Below, one piece after another: positions 24,453 to 33,336 of a stretch of 63,455 nucleotides of DNA. Made by a program: the position numbers and the translations under genes. The stretch is from Streptomyces sp. BV286. GTDB lineage: Bacteria > Actinomycetota > Actinomycetes > Streptomycetales > Streptomycetaceae. Location of the stretch: the NCBI RefSeq assembly GCF_019090165.1, contig NZ_JAHRIB010000134.1:1-63455 (forward strand), in the 5' to 3' direction. The notes under the pieces were generated by a model. It was not told the origin of the DNA and did no database searches. It saw only the letters and a list, made by a program, of their open reading frames with translations. Position 1 is the first letter of the stretch; each line of letters opens with the position of its first letter.

Positions 24453-26360
24453 TCAGCCGTGCTTGGCGCGGCTCGCGGCGCGGGCACGCTCGCGGCCGTC
24501 CAGGTTGACCTTGCGGATGCGAACGGACTCCGGGGTCACCTCGACACACTCGTCGTCGCGGCAGAACTCCAGGGACTGCTCCAGGGAGAGCTTGCGCGGC
24601 GGGACGATCGCCTCGAACGAGTCGGCCGAGGACGACCGCATGTTCGTGAGCTTCTTCTCCTTGGTGATGTTCACGTCCATGTCGTCGGCGCGCGAGTTCT
24701 CGCCGACGATCATGCCCTCGTACACCTCGGTGCCGGGGTCCGTGAAGAGCACACCGCGCTCCTGGAGGTTCGTCATCGCGAACGCGGTGACGGCGCCGGC
24801 GCGGTCGGCGACCAGCGAGCCGTTGTTACGGGTCGCCAGCACGCCGAACCACGGCTCGTGGCCCTCGTGGATGGAGTGGGCGATGCCCGTGCCGCGCGTG
24901 CCGGTCAGGAACTCCGTACGGAAGCCGATGAGGCCGCGGGACGGCACCACGAACTCCATGCGGACCCAGCCGGACCCGTGGTTGGACATGTTGTCCATCC
25001 GGCCCTTGCGGACACCCATGAGCTGCGTGACCGCGCCCATGTGCTCCTCGGGGACGTCGATCGTCATGCGCTCGACGGGCTCGTGGACCTTGCCGTCGAT
25101 GATCTGCGTGACCACCTGCGGCTTGCCGATGGTCAGTTCGAAGCCCTCACGGCGCATCTGCTCGACCAGGATCGCCAGGGCCAGCTCACCGCGGCCCTGC
25201 ACCTCCCAGGCGTCGGGGCGCTCGGTGTCCAGGACCCGCAGCGAGACGTTACCGACCAGCTCACGGTCCAGACGGTCCTTGACCTGGCGGGCCGTGACCT
25301 TGCGGTCCTTGACCGCGGCCTTGTTCTCCGCGCCCTTGCCGGTGCCACCGCGGCCGACCAGCGGCGAGGTGTTGGTACCGATGGTCATGGAGATCGCGGG
25401 CTCGTCGACCGTGATGAGCGGCAGCGCGATGGGGTTCTCGGGGTCGGCGAGGGTCTCGCCGATCATGATGTCCGGGATGCCCGCGACGGCACAGATGTCA
25501 CCCGGGCCGGCCTTCTCGGCGGGCTTGCGGGTGAGTGCCTCGGTCATCAGCAGCTCGGTGATGCGGACGTTCGACATCGTGCCGTCACGCTTGATCCACG
25601 TGACCGTCTGGCCCTTGCGCAGCTCGCCCTGCTCGACGCGGAGCAGCGCGATACGGCCGAGGAAGTTGTCGGCGTCCAGGTTGGTGACGTGCGCCTGGAG
25701 CGGGGCCTCCTCGTCGTACTGGGGGGCCGGGACGTGCGAGAGGATCGTGGAGAAGAACGGCTCCAGGCTGTCGCTGTCGGCCGGTACCGTGCCGTTCTCC
25801 GGCTTGGTCAGCGACGCGACGCCGTCACGCGCGCAGGCGTAGACGATCGGGAACTCGATCTGCTCCTCGTCGGCGTCCAGGTCGAGGAAGAGGTCGTAGG
25901 CCTCGTTCACGACCTCGTCGATGCGCGAGTCGGGGCGGTCCGTCTTGTTGATGCACAGGATGACGGGCAGCCGGGCCTGGAGGGCCTTGCGCAGCACGAA
26001 GCGGGTCTGGGGCAGCGGCCCCTCGGAGGCGTCCACCAGGAGGACGACCGCGTCCACCATCGACAGACCGCGCTCGACCTCGCCACCGAAGTCGGCGTGA
26101 CCGGGGGTGTCGATGATGTTGATCGTGATGACGTCGCCGCCATCCTTCGGGTGGTACTTCACGGCCGTGTTCTTGGCCAGGATCGTGATGCCCTTTTCAC
26201 GTTCCAGGTCGTTCGAGTCCATCATGCGGTCGTCGAGCGACTCGGCGGCGTGCGCGGCGAAGGCACCGGCCTGCTTGAGCATGGCGTCGACCAGGGTGGT
26301 CTTGCCATGGTCGACGTGGGCGACGATGGCGACGTTGCGGATGTCGTGGCGCGTGGCCAT
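24453..26360 (-). CDS. typA: Ribosome-associated GTPase TypA/BipA
   Basis: A 635-residue translational GTPase of the EF-G/LepA superfamily. G1 AHVDHGKTT (about 13-21), switch/G3 DTPGHADFGGEVERG and G4 NKTDRPDSR are clear; domains II, III and V plus the BipA-specific C-terminus follow, with GNVSLRVLDT and the conserved GSGWVRMEF region. ATG 26360 (MATRHDIRNV) fits the usual N-terminus, with GGGAG about 13 nt upstream. TypA works in ribosome assembly and stress adaptation. It lies immediately upstream of bldK in the same orientation, but with its own terminator. Confidence 0.95.
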   Translation of the reverse strand: MATRHDIRNVAIVAHVDHGKTTLVDAMLKQAGAFAAHAAESLDDRMMDSNDLEREKGITILAKNTAVKYHPKDGGDVITINIIDTPGHADFGGEVERGLSMVDAVVLLVDASEGPLPQTRFVLRKALQARLPVILCINKTDRPDSRIDEVVNEAYDLFLDLDADEEQIEFPIVYACARDGVASLTKPENGTVPADSDSLEPFFSTILSHVPAPQYDEEAPLQAHVTNLDADNFLGRIALLRVEQGELRKGQTVTWIKRDGTMSNVRITELLMTEALTRKPAEKAGPGDICAVAGIPDIMIGETLADPENPIALPLITVDEPAISMTIGTNTSPLVGRGGTGKGAENKAAVKDRKVTARQVKDRLDRELVGNVSLRVLDTERPDAWEVQGRGELALAILVEQMRREGFELTIGKPQVVTQIIDGKVHEPVERMTIDVPEEHMGAVTQLMGVRKGRMDNMSNHGSGWVRMEFVVPSRGLIGFRTEFLTGTRGTGIAHSIHEGHEPWFGVLATRNNGSLVADRAGAVTAFAMTNLQERGVLFTDPGTEVYEGMIVGENSRADDMDVNITKEKKLTNMRSSSADSFEAIVPPRKLSLEQSLEFCRDDECVEVTPESVRIRKVNLDGRERARAASRAKHG

Positions 26361-26482
26361 ATTGAGGCGCTTCTCCCGGAGTGAGTGGACGGCCATCCGC
26401 TGCGCGGGGCCTTGCCGGGCTGAAACGTGCCACGGCCTTACCCCATGGTACGGGCCCGCTGCCGCTGGGGCTCGACAGGGCT

Positions 26483-26509
26483 CCGGCCGGGACCCTCGGT
26501 CCCGGCCGG
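26483..26509 (-). terminator. Terminator hairpin downstream of the Lys-rich lipoprotein gene
   Basis: CCGGCCGGGACC-CTC-GGTCCCGGCCGG, perfect 12-bp arms, 45 bp past the lipoprotein stop. A degenerate GGTCGCGC...CCCCGCGCCCC dispersed repeat (about 26510-26545) lies between it and the stop. Confidence 0.65.
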
Positions 26510-26554
26510 TCGGGGCTGGTCGCGCCGCTCCCCGCGCCCCTTACGTGGCGCTCG

Positions 26555-28978
26555 TCACCTGCGGCTTCGGGCCTTCTTCAGGAAGCCCATGTCCTCGTAG
26601 AGGGGGGTCTGGAATCCGAAGGCTCCCGCGTTGGCGAGATGGGTACGGACCGCTGTCAGCTGAGGGCGCTGGTACAGGGGGATCGACCCCGCGGCGGCCC
26701 AGATGCGGGCGTCGGCCTTGCGGACCAGGGAGCGTGCCTCGCCCGTGTCGAGTTCGGCGATGGCCTGGTCGAAGAGCTGGTCCACCTGGTCGGTGCCGAC
26801 CCGCGTGTAGTTCTGCTCGACGCTCAGGGAGCCGTCCGCCGCCGGCACCGGCTTGGAGTAGATGGGGCGGGCGTCGGTCGCGGGGAACGCGGACGCGGGC
26901 CAGGAGTACAGCGCCAGGTCGTACTCGCCCGAGGCGATGTGGTCCTTGAAGTAGCTGTCGTCCGCGACCTTGGAGATCTCGGTACGGATCCCGACGCGGT
27001 CCAGCATCCTGGCGATGCGCTCCCCGACGGTCCGCAGCGACCGGGAGCCGGGGCCCGACGGGAGCACGAAGCGCAGCGACAGCGCCTTGCCGTTCTTGGC
27101 GAGCGGCCCCGCCGCGGCGCGGCCCGGCGCCGCGGTGCCTCTCGGGGCGTACGCGCCCGGGGCGCCACCGTGCTTGAGCTGCTGCTTCCCGTCCTGGGCG
27201 AGGTGCTTCTCCGCCGCTCCGCCGGCCCCGTCCCGCTCCCCCCGCCCCTCCTTCTTGGCCTTCTTTTCGTTCTTTTCTTTCTTGCCCGTCTTGCTCTTCT
27301 TGCTCTTCTTCGCCTTCTTGTCCTTCTGGCCGTCCTTCTCCCTCTCGGCCATGCGGCGGTCGTCCAGCGCCGCCGCCTGGTCGAGGAGCGCGGCCCGCTG
27401 GCGTTCGACCAGGGGTGCGGGCGCGAGCACGGCGGAGCCGCCGTGCCCGCCGGGCTTGCCGTCGTCCGCGGCACCGTGCGGGCCGGCCGGCTTCCCGTCC
27501 GTCTCGCCGACGACGTACGTACCGTCGTCGGCGGAGTCGCCACCGCCGTCCGAGCCGTCCGAGGCCTTGGAGGCTGCCGCGCCGGCCGCCTTCTTGGCCT
27601 TCTTCTCCTCCTTGACGGGCCCGCCCACCACCCATCCGGCGTCGGACAGGAGGGCCTGGGCCTCCCCGGTGTCCTGTCCGCCGAGCGCTCCGCTGTTGTC
27701 GGCGTACGCGTGCTGTCCGGCGAGCGCGAGATGGCTGCCGACCGGTTCGGCAGGCAGGCCCAGGGGCTTCAGCACCACCTCGGCGAGCTCGTCCCGGTCG
27801 AGGGCGCGGGCCACGGCCCGGCGGACCCGCTCGTCGGCGAGCGGTCCCTCGGCACCGTTCAACGCGAGCTGTGTGAAGGCCGGTTCGAGGGACTTGCGGA
27901 CCTCGAACCCGCGCAGGGAGGACTGCTCGTCGGCGTACTTCGCGAGGGCCTTGCGGCGCTTCGAGCGCGCCGTGATCTCCTCGTCGGCCGCCTCCTCGTC
28001 GGAGCCGTGCGCGATCGCCCAGGAACGCAGCGCCCTGCCCGGCGTGAGGGCGGCGCCGGGACCGTGCGTGAGCGGGGCCCCCTTGGCCGCCTTCTTCTCC
28101 CGCCCGGCGAGCGTGACGCGGTGCGCCTCGGCCGCGTCGATCTCGGCCAGGTCGAGCCGGCCGGCGGCGAGCGCGGCGGCGCGCTTGTCCCGCGGCACGG
28201 CACGCAGGACCAGCGTGGAGAGCTTGGCGGGGCGGCCCCACCAGCGAGGGTTGCGCTTCAGGGTGAGGTCGCCGGACTCGCGGTCGATCGCGTCGATCAC
28301 GAAGGGGCCCGCGGTGACCTTCAGCTTGCGGCGGGCACTGTCGTTGAAGCTGTCCGGGGTACCCATGACGTCCTTCGGGTACAGCGGCGAGAACAGCGAC
28401 TGCCAGTCCGCGTACGGCTTGCCGAAGGTGACCCGGACCTCCAGGTCGTTCGCACCGCGCTCGATCTTCTCGATGCGGTCGTAGCCGGCGTTGCGGGCGG
28501 TCCAGTACGCGGTGTCCTTGCCGGACAGGGCGCGCCACTGGGCCGAGAAGTCCGCGGCGCCGATCTCGCGGCCGTCGCTCCAGACGGCCTGCTGGTTGAG
28601 CTTGTAGAGCACGACCTGCTTGGGCTCGCGCTCGACGACCTTCGCCGACTCCAGGTAATCGGGGTTGCGCTGCGGCCGGCCGTTCGCGTCGAGCCGGTAC
28701 ATGGTGGGCAGTACGGCGCCGACGACCCGGGAGGTGGCGGCGTCCGCGTCGGCCTGGAAGGCGTTGAGGGTCTCCGGGACGTTGTCCACGGCCCAGCGCA
28801 TGGTGCCGCCGTCCGCGATCAGATCACGGCCCGCGGGCGCGATGTCCTGGCCCGCGGTGGGCCTGCCCGCCTCGTCCTGCTCGCTGCACCCGGCGAGGGC
28901 CGGCACCGCGAGGACACCCGCCGTGAGGAACGCGACCGAGCGCGTCACCGCGCGCAGTCCGACGCCGTCGTGGGACAT
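26555..28978 (-). CDS. Family 5 solute-binding-like lipoprotein with large Lys-rich insert
   Basis: An 807-residue protein. ATG 28978 has GGAGG 8 nt upstream; a lipoprotein signal ends in LAGC (Cys31). Residues about 55-450 and 625-800 resemble the two lobes of oligopeptide-binding proteins (DGGTMRWAVDNVP, VWSDGREIGAADF, GEYDLALYSWP). Between them, about residues 452-625, is an insert not seen in the other three binding proteins: it begins KEEKKAKKAAG, contains Gly/Asp-rich stretches and peaks in a Lys block near 549-579 (KKAKKSKKSKTGKKEK). No permease or ATPase gene adjoins it, so it may share a transporter (bldK is nearby) or have another surface role. Transcribed toward typA but with its own terminator. 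Confidence 0.8.
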   Translation of the reverse strand: MSHDGVGLRAVTRSVAFLTAGVLAVPALAGCSEQDEAGRPTAGQDIAPAGRDLIADGGTMRWAVDNVPETLNAFQADADAATSRVVGAVLPTMYRLDANGRPQRNPDYLESAKVVEREPKQVVLYKLNQQAVWSDGREIGAADFSAQWRALSGKDTAYWTARNAGYDRIEKIERGANDLEVRVTFGKPYADWQSLFSPLYPKDVMGTPDSFNDSARRKLKVTAGPFVIDAIDRESGDLTLKRNPRWWGRPAKLSTLVLRAVPRDKRAAALAAGRLDLAEIDAAEAHRVTLAGREKKAAKGAPLTHGPGAALTPGRALRSWAIAHGSDEEAADEEITARSKRRKALAKYADEQSSLRGFEVRKSLEPAFTQLALNGAEGPLADERVRRAVARALDRDELAEVVLKPLGLPAEPVGSHLALAGQHAYADNSGALGGQDTGEAQALLSDAGWVVGGPVKEEKKAKKAAGAAASKASDGSDGGGDSADDGTYVVGETDGKPAGPHGAADDGKPGGHGGSAVLAPAPLVERQRAALLDQAAALDDRRMAEREKDGQKDKKAKKSKKSKTGKKEKNEKKAKKEGRGERDGAGGAAEKHLAQDGKQQLKHGGAPGAYAPRGTAAPGRAAAGPLAKNGKALSLRFVLPSGPGSRSLRTVGERIARMLDRVGIRTEISKVADDSYFKDHIASGEYDLALYSWPASAFPATDARPIYSKPVPAADGSLSVEQNYTRVGTDQVDQLFDQAIAELDTGEARSLVRKADARIWAAAGSIPLYQRPQLTAVRTHLANAGAFGFQTPLYEDMGFLKKARSRR

Positions 28979-29022
28979 GACTGGTACCTCCGGGGGGCCG
29001 CTCCACAGGTGAACACGGGGTG

Positions 29023-29058
29023 TCTGATCACGTTTGGCGGTATTTGGAGTTGATCAGA
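29023..29058. promoter_or_regulatory. Inverted TCTGATCA pair upstream of the Lys-rich lipoprotein gene
   Basis: TCTGATCA (29023-29030) and TGATCAGA (29051-29058) are exact inverted copies 20 bp apart, starting 45 bp before the lipoprotein ATG; TGGCGG (29035-29040) and CCGCCA (29065-29070) form a second inverted pair. The 318-bp divergent gap 28979-29296 has no credible gene. Confidence 0.45.
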
Positions 29059-29296
29059 TGTATGCCGCCACTGAAGAGGAAAGGGTTCGGCGCCGGGGGG
29101 CGACACGGCGACGGCGGCGGGCAAGCCCACCCGTGCGGCGCAACGGCCCGAGCCCGCGGCGCGGAGCCCTTCGCACCCGCACGCCCCTGCCAATCCATGC
29201 ACATCCCTTCACACCAGCAGGTGTGACGCGCGACACTCGCAGGCGCATGAACGTTGCCGCCTTGGGCCGATGGGTCCGCGGAAGTGAGGGCACGCC

Positions 29297-29587
29297 ATGT
29301 CCGTGCACGACGACCTGACATCGATACAGCGCTCTCTCGACGACCTGGTGAGGTCCGTGAAGCGACTGGAACAGCAGATGGGTGGCGGTGGTCTGGAGAT
29401 GCGCAGGGTGCGCACCGACGCCGACCACCTGCGCGAGAGCGTGGCGCTGCTGCGCGAGGCCGCACCCGGCCTCGGCAAGCCCCGGCGCCCCGACCTCGTG
29501 TCCATCCCCGACACCCCGTACGACAACACCCTGTGGACGGACTCCGACGACGAAGGACTCGGCGCCCGCGACCGCCACGCACCCTGA
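29297..29587 (+). CDS. Small coiled-coil hypothetical protein upstream of sdh
   Basis: A 96-residue protein. ATG 29297 has GAGGG 6 nt upstream. Residues about 4-30 (DDLTSIQRSLDDLVRSVKRL) show heptad spacing of hydrophobic residues and should form a short coiled coil; a second helical stretch (about 35-56) follows, then a Pro-rich acidic tail with DTPYDNTLW. No enzymatic motif, signal or membrane segment. It is followed by the sdh membrane subunit gene after only 19 bp, so it is probably co-transcribed with succinate dehydrogenase. Function not recognised. Confidence 0.7.
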   Translation: MSVHDDLTSIQRSLDDLVRSVKRLEQQMGGGGLEMRRVRTDADHLRESVALLREAAPGLGKPRRPDLVSIPDTPYDNTLWTDSDDEGLGARDRHAP

Positions 29588-29606
29588 TCCCCGACCGGAG
29601 CTCTCC

Positions 29607-30428
29607 TTGGCCACTGGTACGGAACCCCATACGAAGAGCGGCGGCGTACGGAACCGTACGCGCGCCGCGATCACCGCCCCGCATCTGCGGACCGACCGCT
29701 GGTGGCTGGCGCCCGCCGCTACGGCGGCCGGGCTGCTGGCCTTCGTCGTCTACTCGACCTGGCGGGCGTTCTCGAACAGCGACTACTACGCGGCTCCCTA
29801 CGTCTCCCCGTTCTACTCGCCGTGTCTGGCGGAGAACTGCGAGCCGATGAGGAACGGGCCCAACTGGGAGCTCTTCGGCACCTGGTGGGGCCTGTCCCCC
29901 GCCCTGATCGTCCTGATCTTCCCGCTCGGCTTCCGGCTGACCTGCTACTACTACCGCAAGGCCTACTACCGGGGCTTCTGGGCCTCGCCACCGGCCTGCG
30001 CGGTCGCCGAGCCGCACAAGAAGTACACCGGCGAGACCCGCTTCCCGCTGATCTTCCAGAACATCCACCGCTACTTCTTCTACGCGGCGGTGCCGGTCGC
30101 GGGGATCCTCACGTACGACACGGTCCTCGCCTTCCGGGACGAGCACTACGCGTGGGGACACATGGGGCTCGGCACGCTCGTGTTCCTCGTCAACATCGTG
30201 CTGATCTGGGCCTACACCCTGTCCTGCCACTCGTGTCGGCACATCGTCGGCGGCAAGCTCAAGCACTTCTCCAAGCACCCCGTGCGCTACCGGACCTGGC
30301 AGCTCGTCGGGAAGCTGAACGCCCGGCACATGCAGCTCGCCTGGGCGTCGTTGGTGAGCGTGGCGCTCGCCGACTTCTACGTGTACCTGGTCGCGTCCGG
30401 CGTCTTCGACGATCCGAGGTTTTTCTAG
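29607..30428 (+). CDS. Succinate dehydrogenase membrane anchor, single polytopic subunit
   Basis: A 273-residue membrane protein with five predicted helices (about 35-53, 92-112, 152-172, 186-206 and 243-263). His residues near helices (NIHRYFFY, WGHMGLG, SCHSCRH, NARHMQL) could ligate haem. Start TTG 29607 with GGAG 6 nt upstream; an in-frame ATG upstream lies within the preceding gene. Length and position before SdhA and SdhB match the one-protein anchor of the mycobacterial Sdh1-type complex rather than separate SdhC and SdhD (family knowledge). Role: quinone-side electron transfer. Start confidence is lower than gene confidence. Confidence 0.82.
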   Translation: MATGTEPHTKSGGVRNRTRAAITAPHLRTDRWWLAPAATAAGLLAFVVYSTWRAFSNSDYYAAPYVSPFYSPCLAENCEPMRNGPNWELFGTWWGLSPALIVLIFPLGFRLTCYYYRKAYYRGFWASPPACAVAEPHKKYTGETRFPLIFQNIHRYFFYAAVPVAGILTYDTVLAFRDEHYAWGHMGLGTLVFLVNIVLIWAYTLSCHSCRHIVGGKLKHFSKHPVRYRTWQLVGKLNARHMQLAWASLVSVALADFYVYLVASGVFDDPRFF

Positions 30429-30445
30429 ATGAGTGGGGCCTTCTG

Positions 30446-32389
30446 ATGTCCGTGGTCGACCGGCAGGAGTGGGACGTCGTGGTGGTGGGCGCGGGCGGCG
30501 CGGGCCTGCGTGCCGCCATCGAGGCCCGCGAGCGGGGCGCCCGCACGGCCGTGATCTGCAAGTCCCTGTTCGGCAAGGCGCACACGGTGATGGCCGAGGG
30601 CGGCATCGCGGCGGCGATGGGCAACGTCAACTCCGGCGACAACTGGCAGGTCCACTTCCGCGACACCATGCGCGGCGGGAAGTTCCTCAACCAGTGGCGG
30701 ATGGCCGAGCTGCACGCGCAGGAAGCCCCCGACCGCGTATGGGAACTGGAGACCTGGGGCGCCCTCTTCGACCGTACGAAGGACGGGCGCATCTCCCAGC
30801 GCAACTTCGGCGGGCACGAGTACCCGCGGCTCGCGCACGTCGGCGACCGTACGGGTCTCGAACTGATCCGCACGCTCCAGCAGAAGATCGTGTCGCTGCA
30901 GCAGGAGGACTTCAAGGAGACCGGCGACTACGAGTCGCGTCTGAAGGTCTACCAGGAGTGCACGGTCACCCGGATCCTGAAGGACGGGAGCCGGGTCTCC
31001 GGGGCGTTCTGCTACGAACGGGAGTCCGGCCGCTTCTTCGTGCTGGAGGCCCCGTCGGTCGTGGTCTCCACCGGAGGCATCGGCAAGTCCTTCAAGGTGA
31101 CGTCGAACTCGTGGGAGTACACGGGCGACGGGCACGCGCTGGCGCTCCTCGCGGGGGCGCCGCTGCTGAACATGGAGTTCGTGCAGTTCCACCCGACGGG
31201 CATGGTCTGGCCACCGTCCGTGAAGGGCATCCTCGTCACGGAGTCGGTGCGCGGGGACGGCGGGGTGCTCAGGAACTCCGAGGGCAAGCGGTTCATGTTC
31301 GACTACATCCCCGACGTCTTCAAGGAGAAGTACGCGCAGTCGGAGGAGGAGGGCGACCGGTGGTACGAGGACCCGGACCACAACCGGCGCCCGCCTGAAC
31401 TGCTGCCGCGGGACGAGGTGGCGCGGGCCATCAACTCGGAGGTGAAGGCGGGCCGCGGGTCGCCCCACGGCGGGGTGTTCCTCGATGTCTCCACCCGCAT
31501 GCCCGCCGAGGTCATCCGGCGCCGACTGCCGTCCATGTACCACCAGTTCAAGGAACTCGCGGACGTCGACATCACCGCCGAGGCGATGGAGGTCGGGCCG
31601 ACCTGTCACTACGTGATGGGCGGGATCGCGGTCGAGTCGGACACCGCGGCGGCCCGCGGGGTGCCCGGGCTGTTCGCGGCCGGCGAGGTCGCGGGCGGGA
31701 TGCACGGCTCCAACCGGCTCGGCGGGAACTCGCTCTCCGACCTGCTGGTGTTCGGGCGGCGGGCGGGGCTGCACGCGGCCCAGTACGCCACCGGGCTCAC
31801 CGGCGGACGTCCCCTCGTGGACGACGTGCAGGTCGACACGGCGGCGGCGGAGGCACTGCGGCCCTTCTCGGCCGAGGGCCCCGAGCCGGGCGCCGAGAAC
31901 AGCCGGCCGCCTGAGAACCCGTACACCCTCCACCAGGAGCTCCAGCAGGCGATGAACGACCTCGTCGGCATCATCCGCAGGGAGGCGGAGATGGGGGCGG
32001 CCCTGGAGAAGCTCGCGGACCTGCGCGTACGGGCGCGGCGGGCCGGGGTCGAGGGACACCGGCAGTTCAACCCGGGCTGGCACCTGGCACTCGACCTGCG
32101 GAACATGCTGCTCGTCAGCGAATGCGTGGCCCGGGCCGCGCTGGAGCGTACGGAGTCGCGCGGCGGCCACACCCGGGAGGACCATCCGGCGATGGACCGG
32201 GCGTGGCGGCGCGTCAACCTGCTCTGTCAGCTGACCGATCCCACGGGCGGCCTGGCCGCCACGGACCCGGTGCACGGCCAGATCGACCTCGTCCGGGAGA
32301 CCACCGAGCCCATCCGTCCCGACCTGCTCGCCCTCTTCGACAAGGAGGAGCTGGTCAAGTACCTCGCCGAAGAGGAGCTCTACGAGTGA
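30446..32389 (+). CDS. sdhA: Succinate dehydrogenase/fumarate reductase flavoprotein subunit
   Basis: A 647-residue FAD protein. The dinucleotide fold VVVGAGGAGLRAA is at about 12-24. The segment KAHTVMAEGGIAAA (about 48-61) holds the His that carries FAD covalently in this family. Substrate-site regions include PTGMVWPPSVKG, the TESVRGDGGVL stretch and RDEVARAI, and the C-terminal FAD contact is AAGEVAGGMHGSNRLGGNS. ATG 30446 is used; GTG 30452 is an alternative. It ends with a GTGA overlap onto sdhB. The product oxidises succinate in the TCA cycle at the membrane. Confidence 0.93.
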   Translation: MSVVDRQEWDVVVVGAGGAGLRAAIEARERGARTAVICKSLFGKAHTVMAEGGIAAAMGNVNSGDNWQVHFRDTMRGGKFLNQWRMAELHAQEAPDRVWELETWGALFDRTKDGRISQRNFGGHEYPRLAHVGDRTGLELIRTLQQKIVSLQQEDFKETGDYESRLKVYQECTVTRILKDGSRVSGAFCYERESGRFFVLEAPSVVVSTGGIGKSFKVTSNSWEYTGDGHALALLAGAPLLNMEFVQFHPTGMVWPPSVKGILVTESVRGDGGVLRNSEGKRFMFDYIPDVFKEKYAQSEEEGDRWYEDPDHNRRPPELLPRDEVARAINSEVKAGRGSPHGGVFLDVSTRMPAEVIRRRLPSMYHQFKELADVDITAEAMEVGPTCHYVMGGIAVESDTAAARGVPGLFAAGEVAGGMHGSNRLGGNSLSDLLVFGRRAGLHAAQYATGLTGGRPLVDDVQVDTAAAEALRPFSAEGPEPGAENSRPPENPYTLHQELQQAMNDLVGIIRREAEMGAALEKLADLRVRARRAGVEGHRQFNPGWHLALDLRNMLLVSECVARAALERTESRGGHTREDHPAMDRAWRRVNLLCQLTDPTGGLAATDPVHGQIDLVRETTEPIRPDLLALFDKEELVKYLAEEELYE

Positions 32390-33165
32390 GCAGCTACGAG
32401 GCCCGCTTCAAGGTGTGGCGCGGGGACGTCGGGGGCGGCGGCCTGGAGGACTTCGGGGTCGAGGTGAACGACGGCGAGGTGGTCCTCGACATCATCCACC
32501 GGCTCCAGGCGACCCAGGCCCCCGACCTCGCCGTGCGCTGGAACTGCAAGGCGGGCAAGTGCGGTTCGTGCTCGGCGGAGATCAACGGCCGGCCGCGGCT
32601 GCTGTGCATGACGCGGATGTCGGTGTTCACGCGGGAGGAGACGATCACCGTGACTCCCCTGCGTGCCTTCCCCGTCGTGCGCGACCTCGTCACCGATGTC
32701 GGCTTCAACTACATGAAGGCGCGGGAGGTGCCCGCGTTCGTCCCGCCGGAGGGGGTCGGTCCCGGCGAGTACCGGATGATGCAGGAGGACGTGGACCGGT
32801 CGCAGGAGTTCCGCAAGTGCATCGAGTGCTTCCTGTGCCAGGACACGTGCCACGTGGTGCGTGACCACGAGGAGAACAAGACCGCCTTCGCCGGTCCGCG
32901 TTTCCTGATGCGGGTGGCCGAGCTGGACATGCATCCGCTGGACGCGGCCGAGGAGAGCGGCCTGGACCGCAAGAAGACGGCCCAGGACGAGCACGGGCTC
33001 GGCTACTGCAACATCACCAAGTGCTGTTCGGAGGTCTGCCCCGAGGGCATCAAGATCACGGACAACGCGCTGATCCCCCTGAAGGAACGGGCGGTCGACC
33101 GGAAGTACGACCCGCTGGTCTGGCTGGGCAGCAAGATCCGCAGGAGGCCGTCCGGGCCCACGTAG
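32386..33165 (+). CDS. sdhB: Succinate dehydrogenase iron-sulfur subunit
   Basis: A 259-residue protein. An N-terminal 2Fe-2S ferredoxin-like domain has NCKAGKCGSCSAE...LLC (about 54-74); a C-terminal domain has CIECFLCQDTC (about 145-155) and CNITKCCSEVCPEG (about 207-220) for the 4Fe-4S and 3Fe-4S clusters. GTG 32386 overlaps the sdhA stop (GTGA), so translation is coupled. It ends the operon and is followed by a 15-bp-stem terminator. Confidence 0.93.
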   Translation: MSSYEARFKVWRGDVGGGGLEDFGVEVNDGEVVLDIIHRLQATQAPDLAVRWNCKAGKCGSCSAEINGRPRLLCMTRMSVFTREETITVTPLRAFPVVRDLVTDVGFNYMKAREVPAFVPPEGVGPGEYRMMQEDVDRSQEFRKCIECFLCQDTCHVVRDHEENKTAFAGPRFLMRVAELDMHPLDAAEESGLDRKKTAQDEHGLGYCNITKCCSEVCPEGIKITDNALIPLKERAVDRKYDPLVWLGSKIRRRPSGPT

Positions 33166-33272
33166 AGGGGCGGCCGGTCGCACCTCTTCGACGTCGGCCG
33201 CGGAGTCGGCCCGGGGTCCGGCCACCGTGCTGTTGCGCCGCGGTACGGCCCTGGTGAGCGCCGTCGGGGCGG

Positions 33273-33308
33273 GGCGGGCCCCGCGAGCCCTGCCTCGCGG
33301 GGCCCGCC
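33273..33308. terminator. Bidirectional terminator between sdhB and phosphatase gene
   Basis: Perfect 15-bp arms (33273-33287 and 33294-33308, core GGGCCCCGCGAG) with a 6-nt loop in the 171-bp convergent gap. Confidence 0.75.
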
Positions 33309-33336
33309 GCCGTCCTGCTCCGGCGGGCTCCGCGGC

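Noticed and set aside
26381..29053. Plus-strand ORF of 890 codons opposite the Lys-rich lipoprotein gene
   Set aside because: Mirror of a real gene with signal peptide, ribosome site and family motifs; no sensible protein on this strand.
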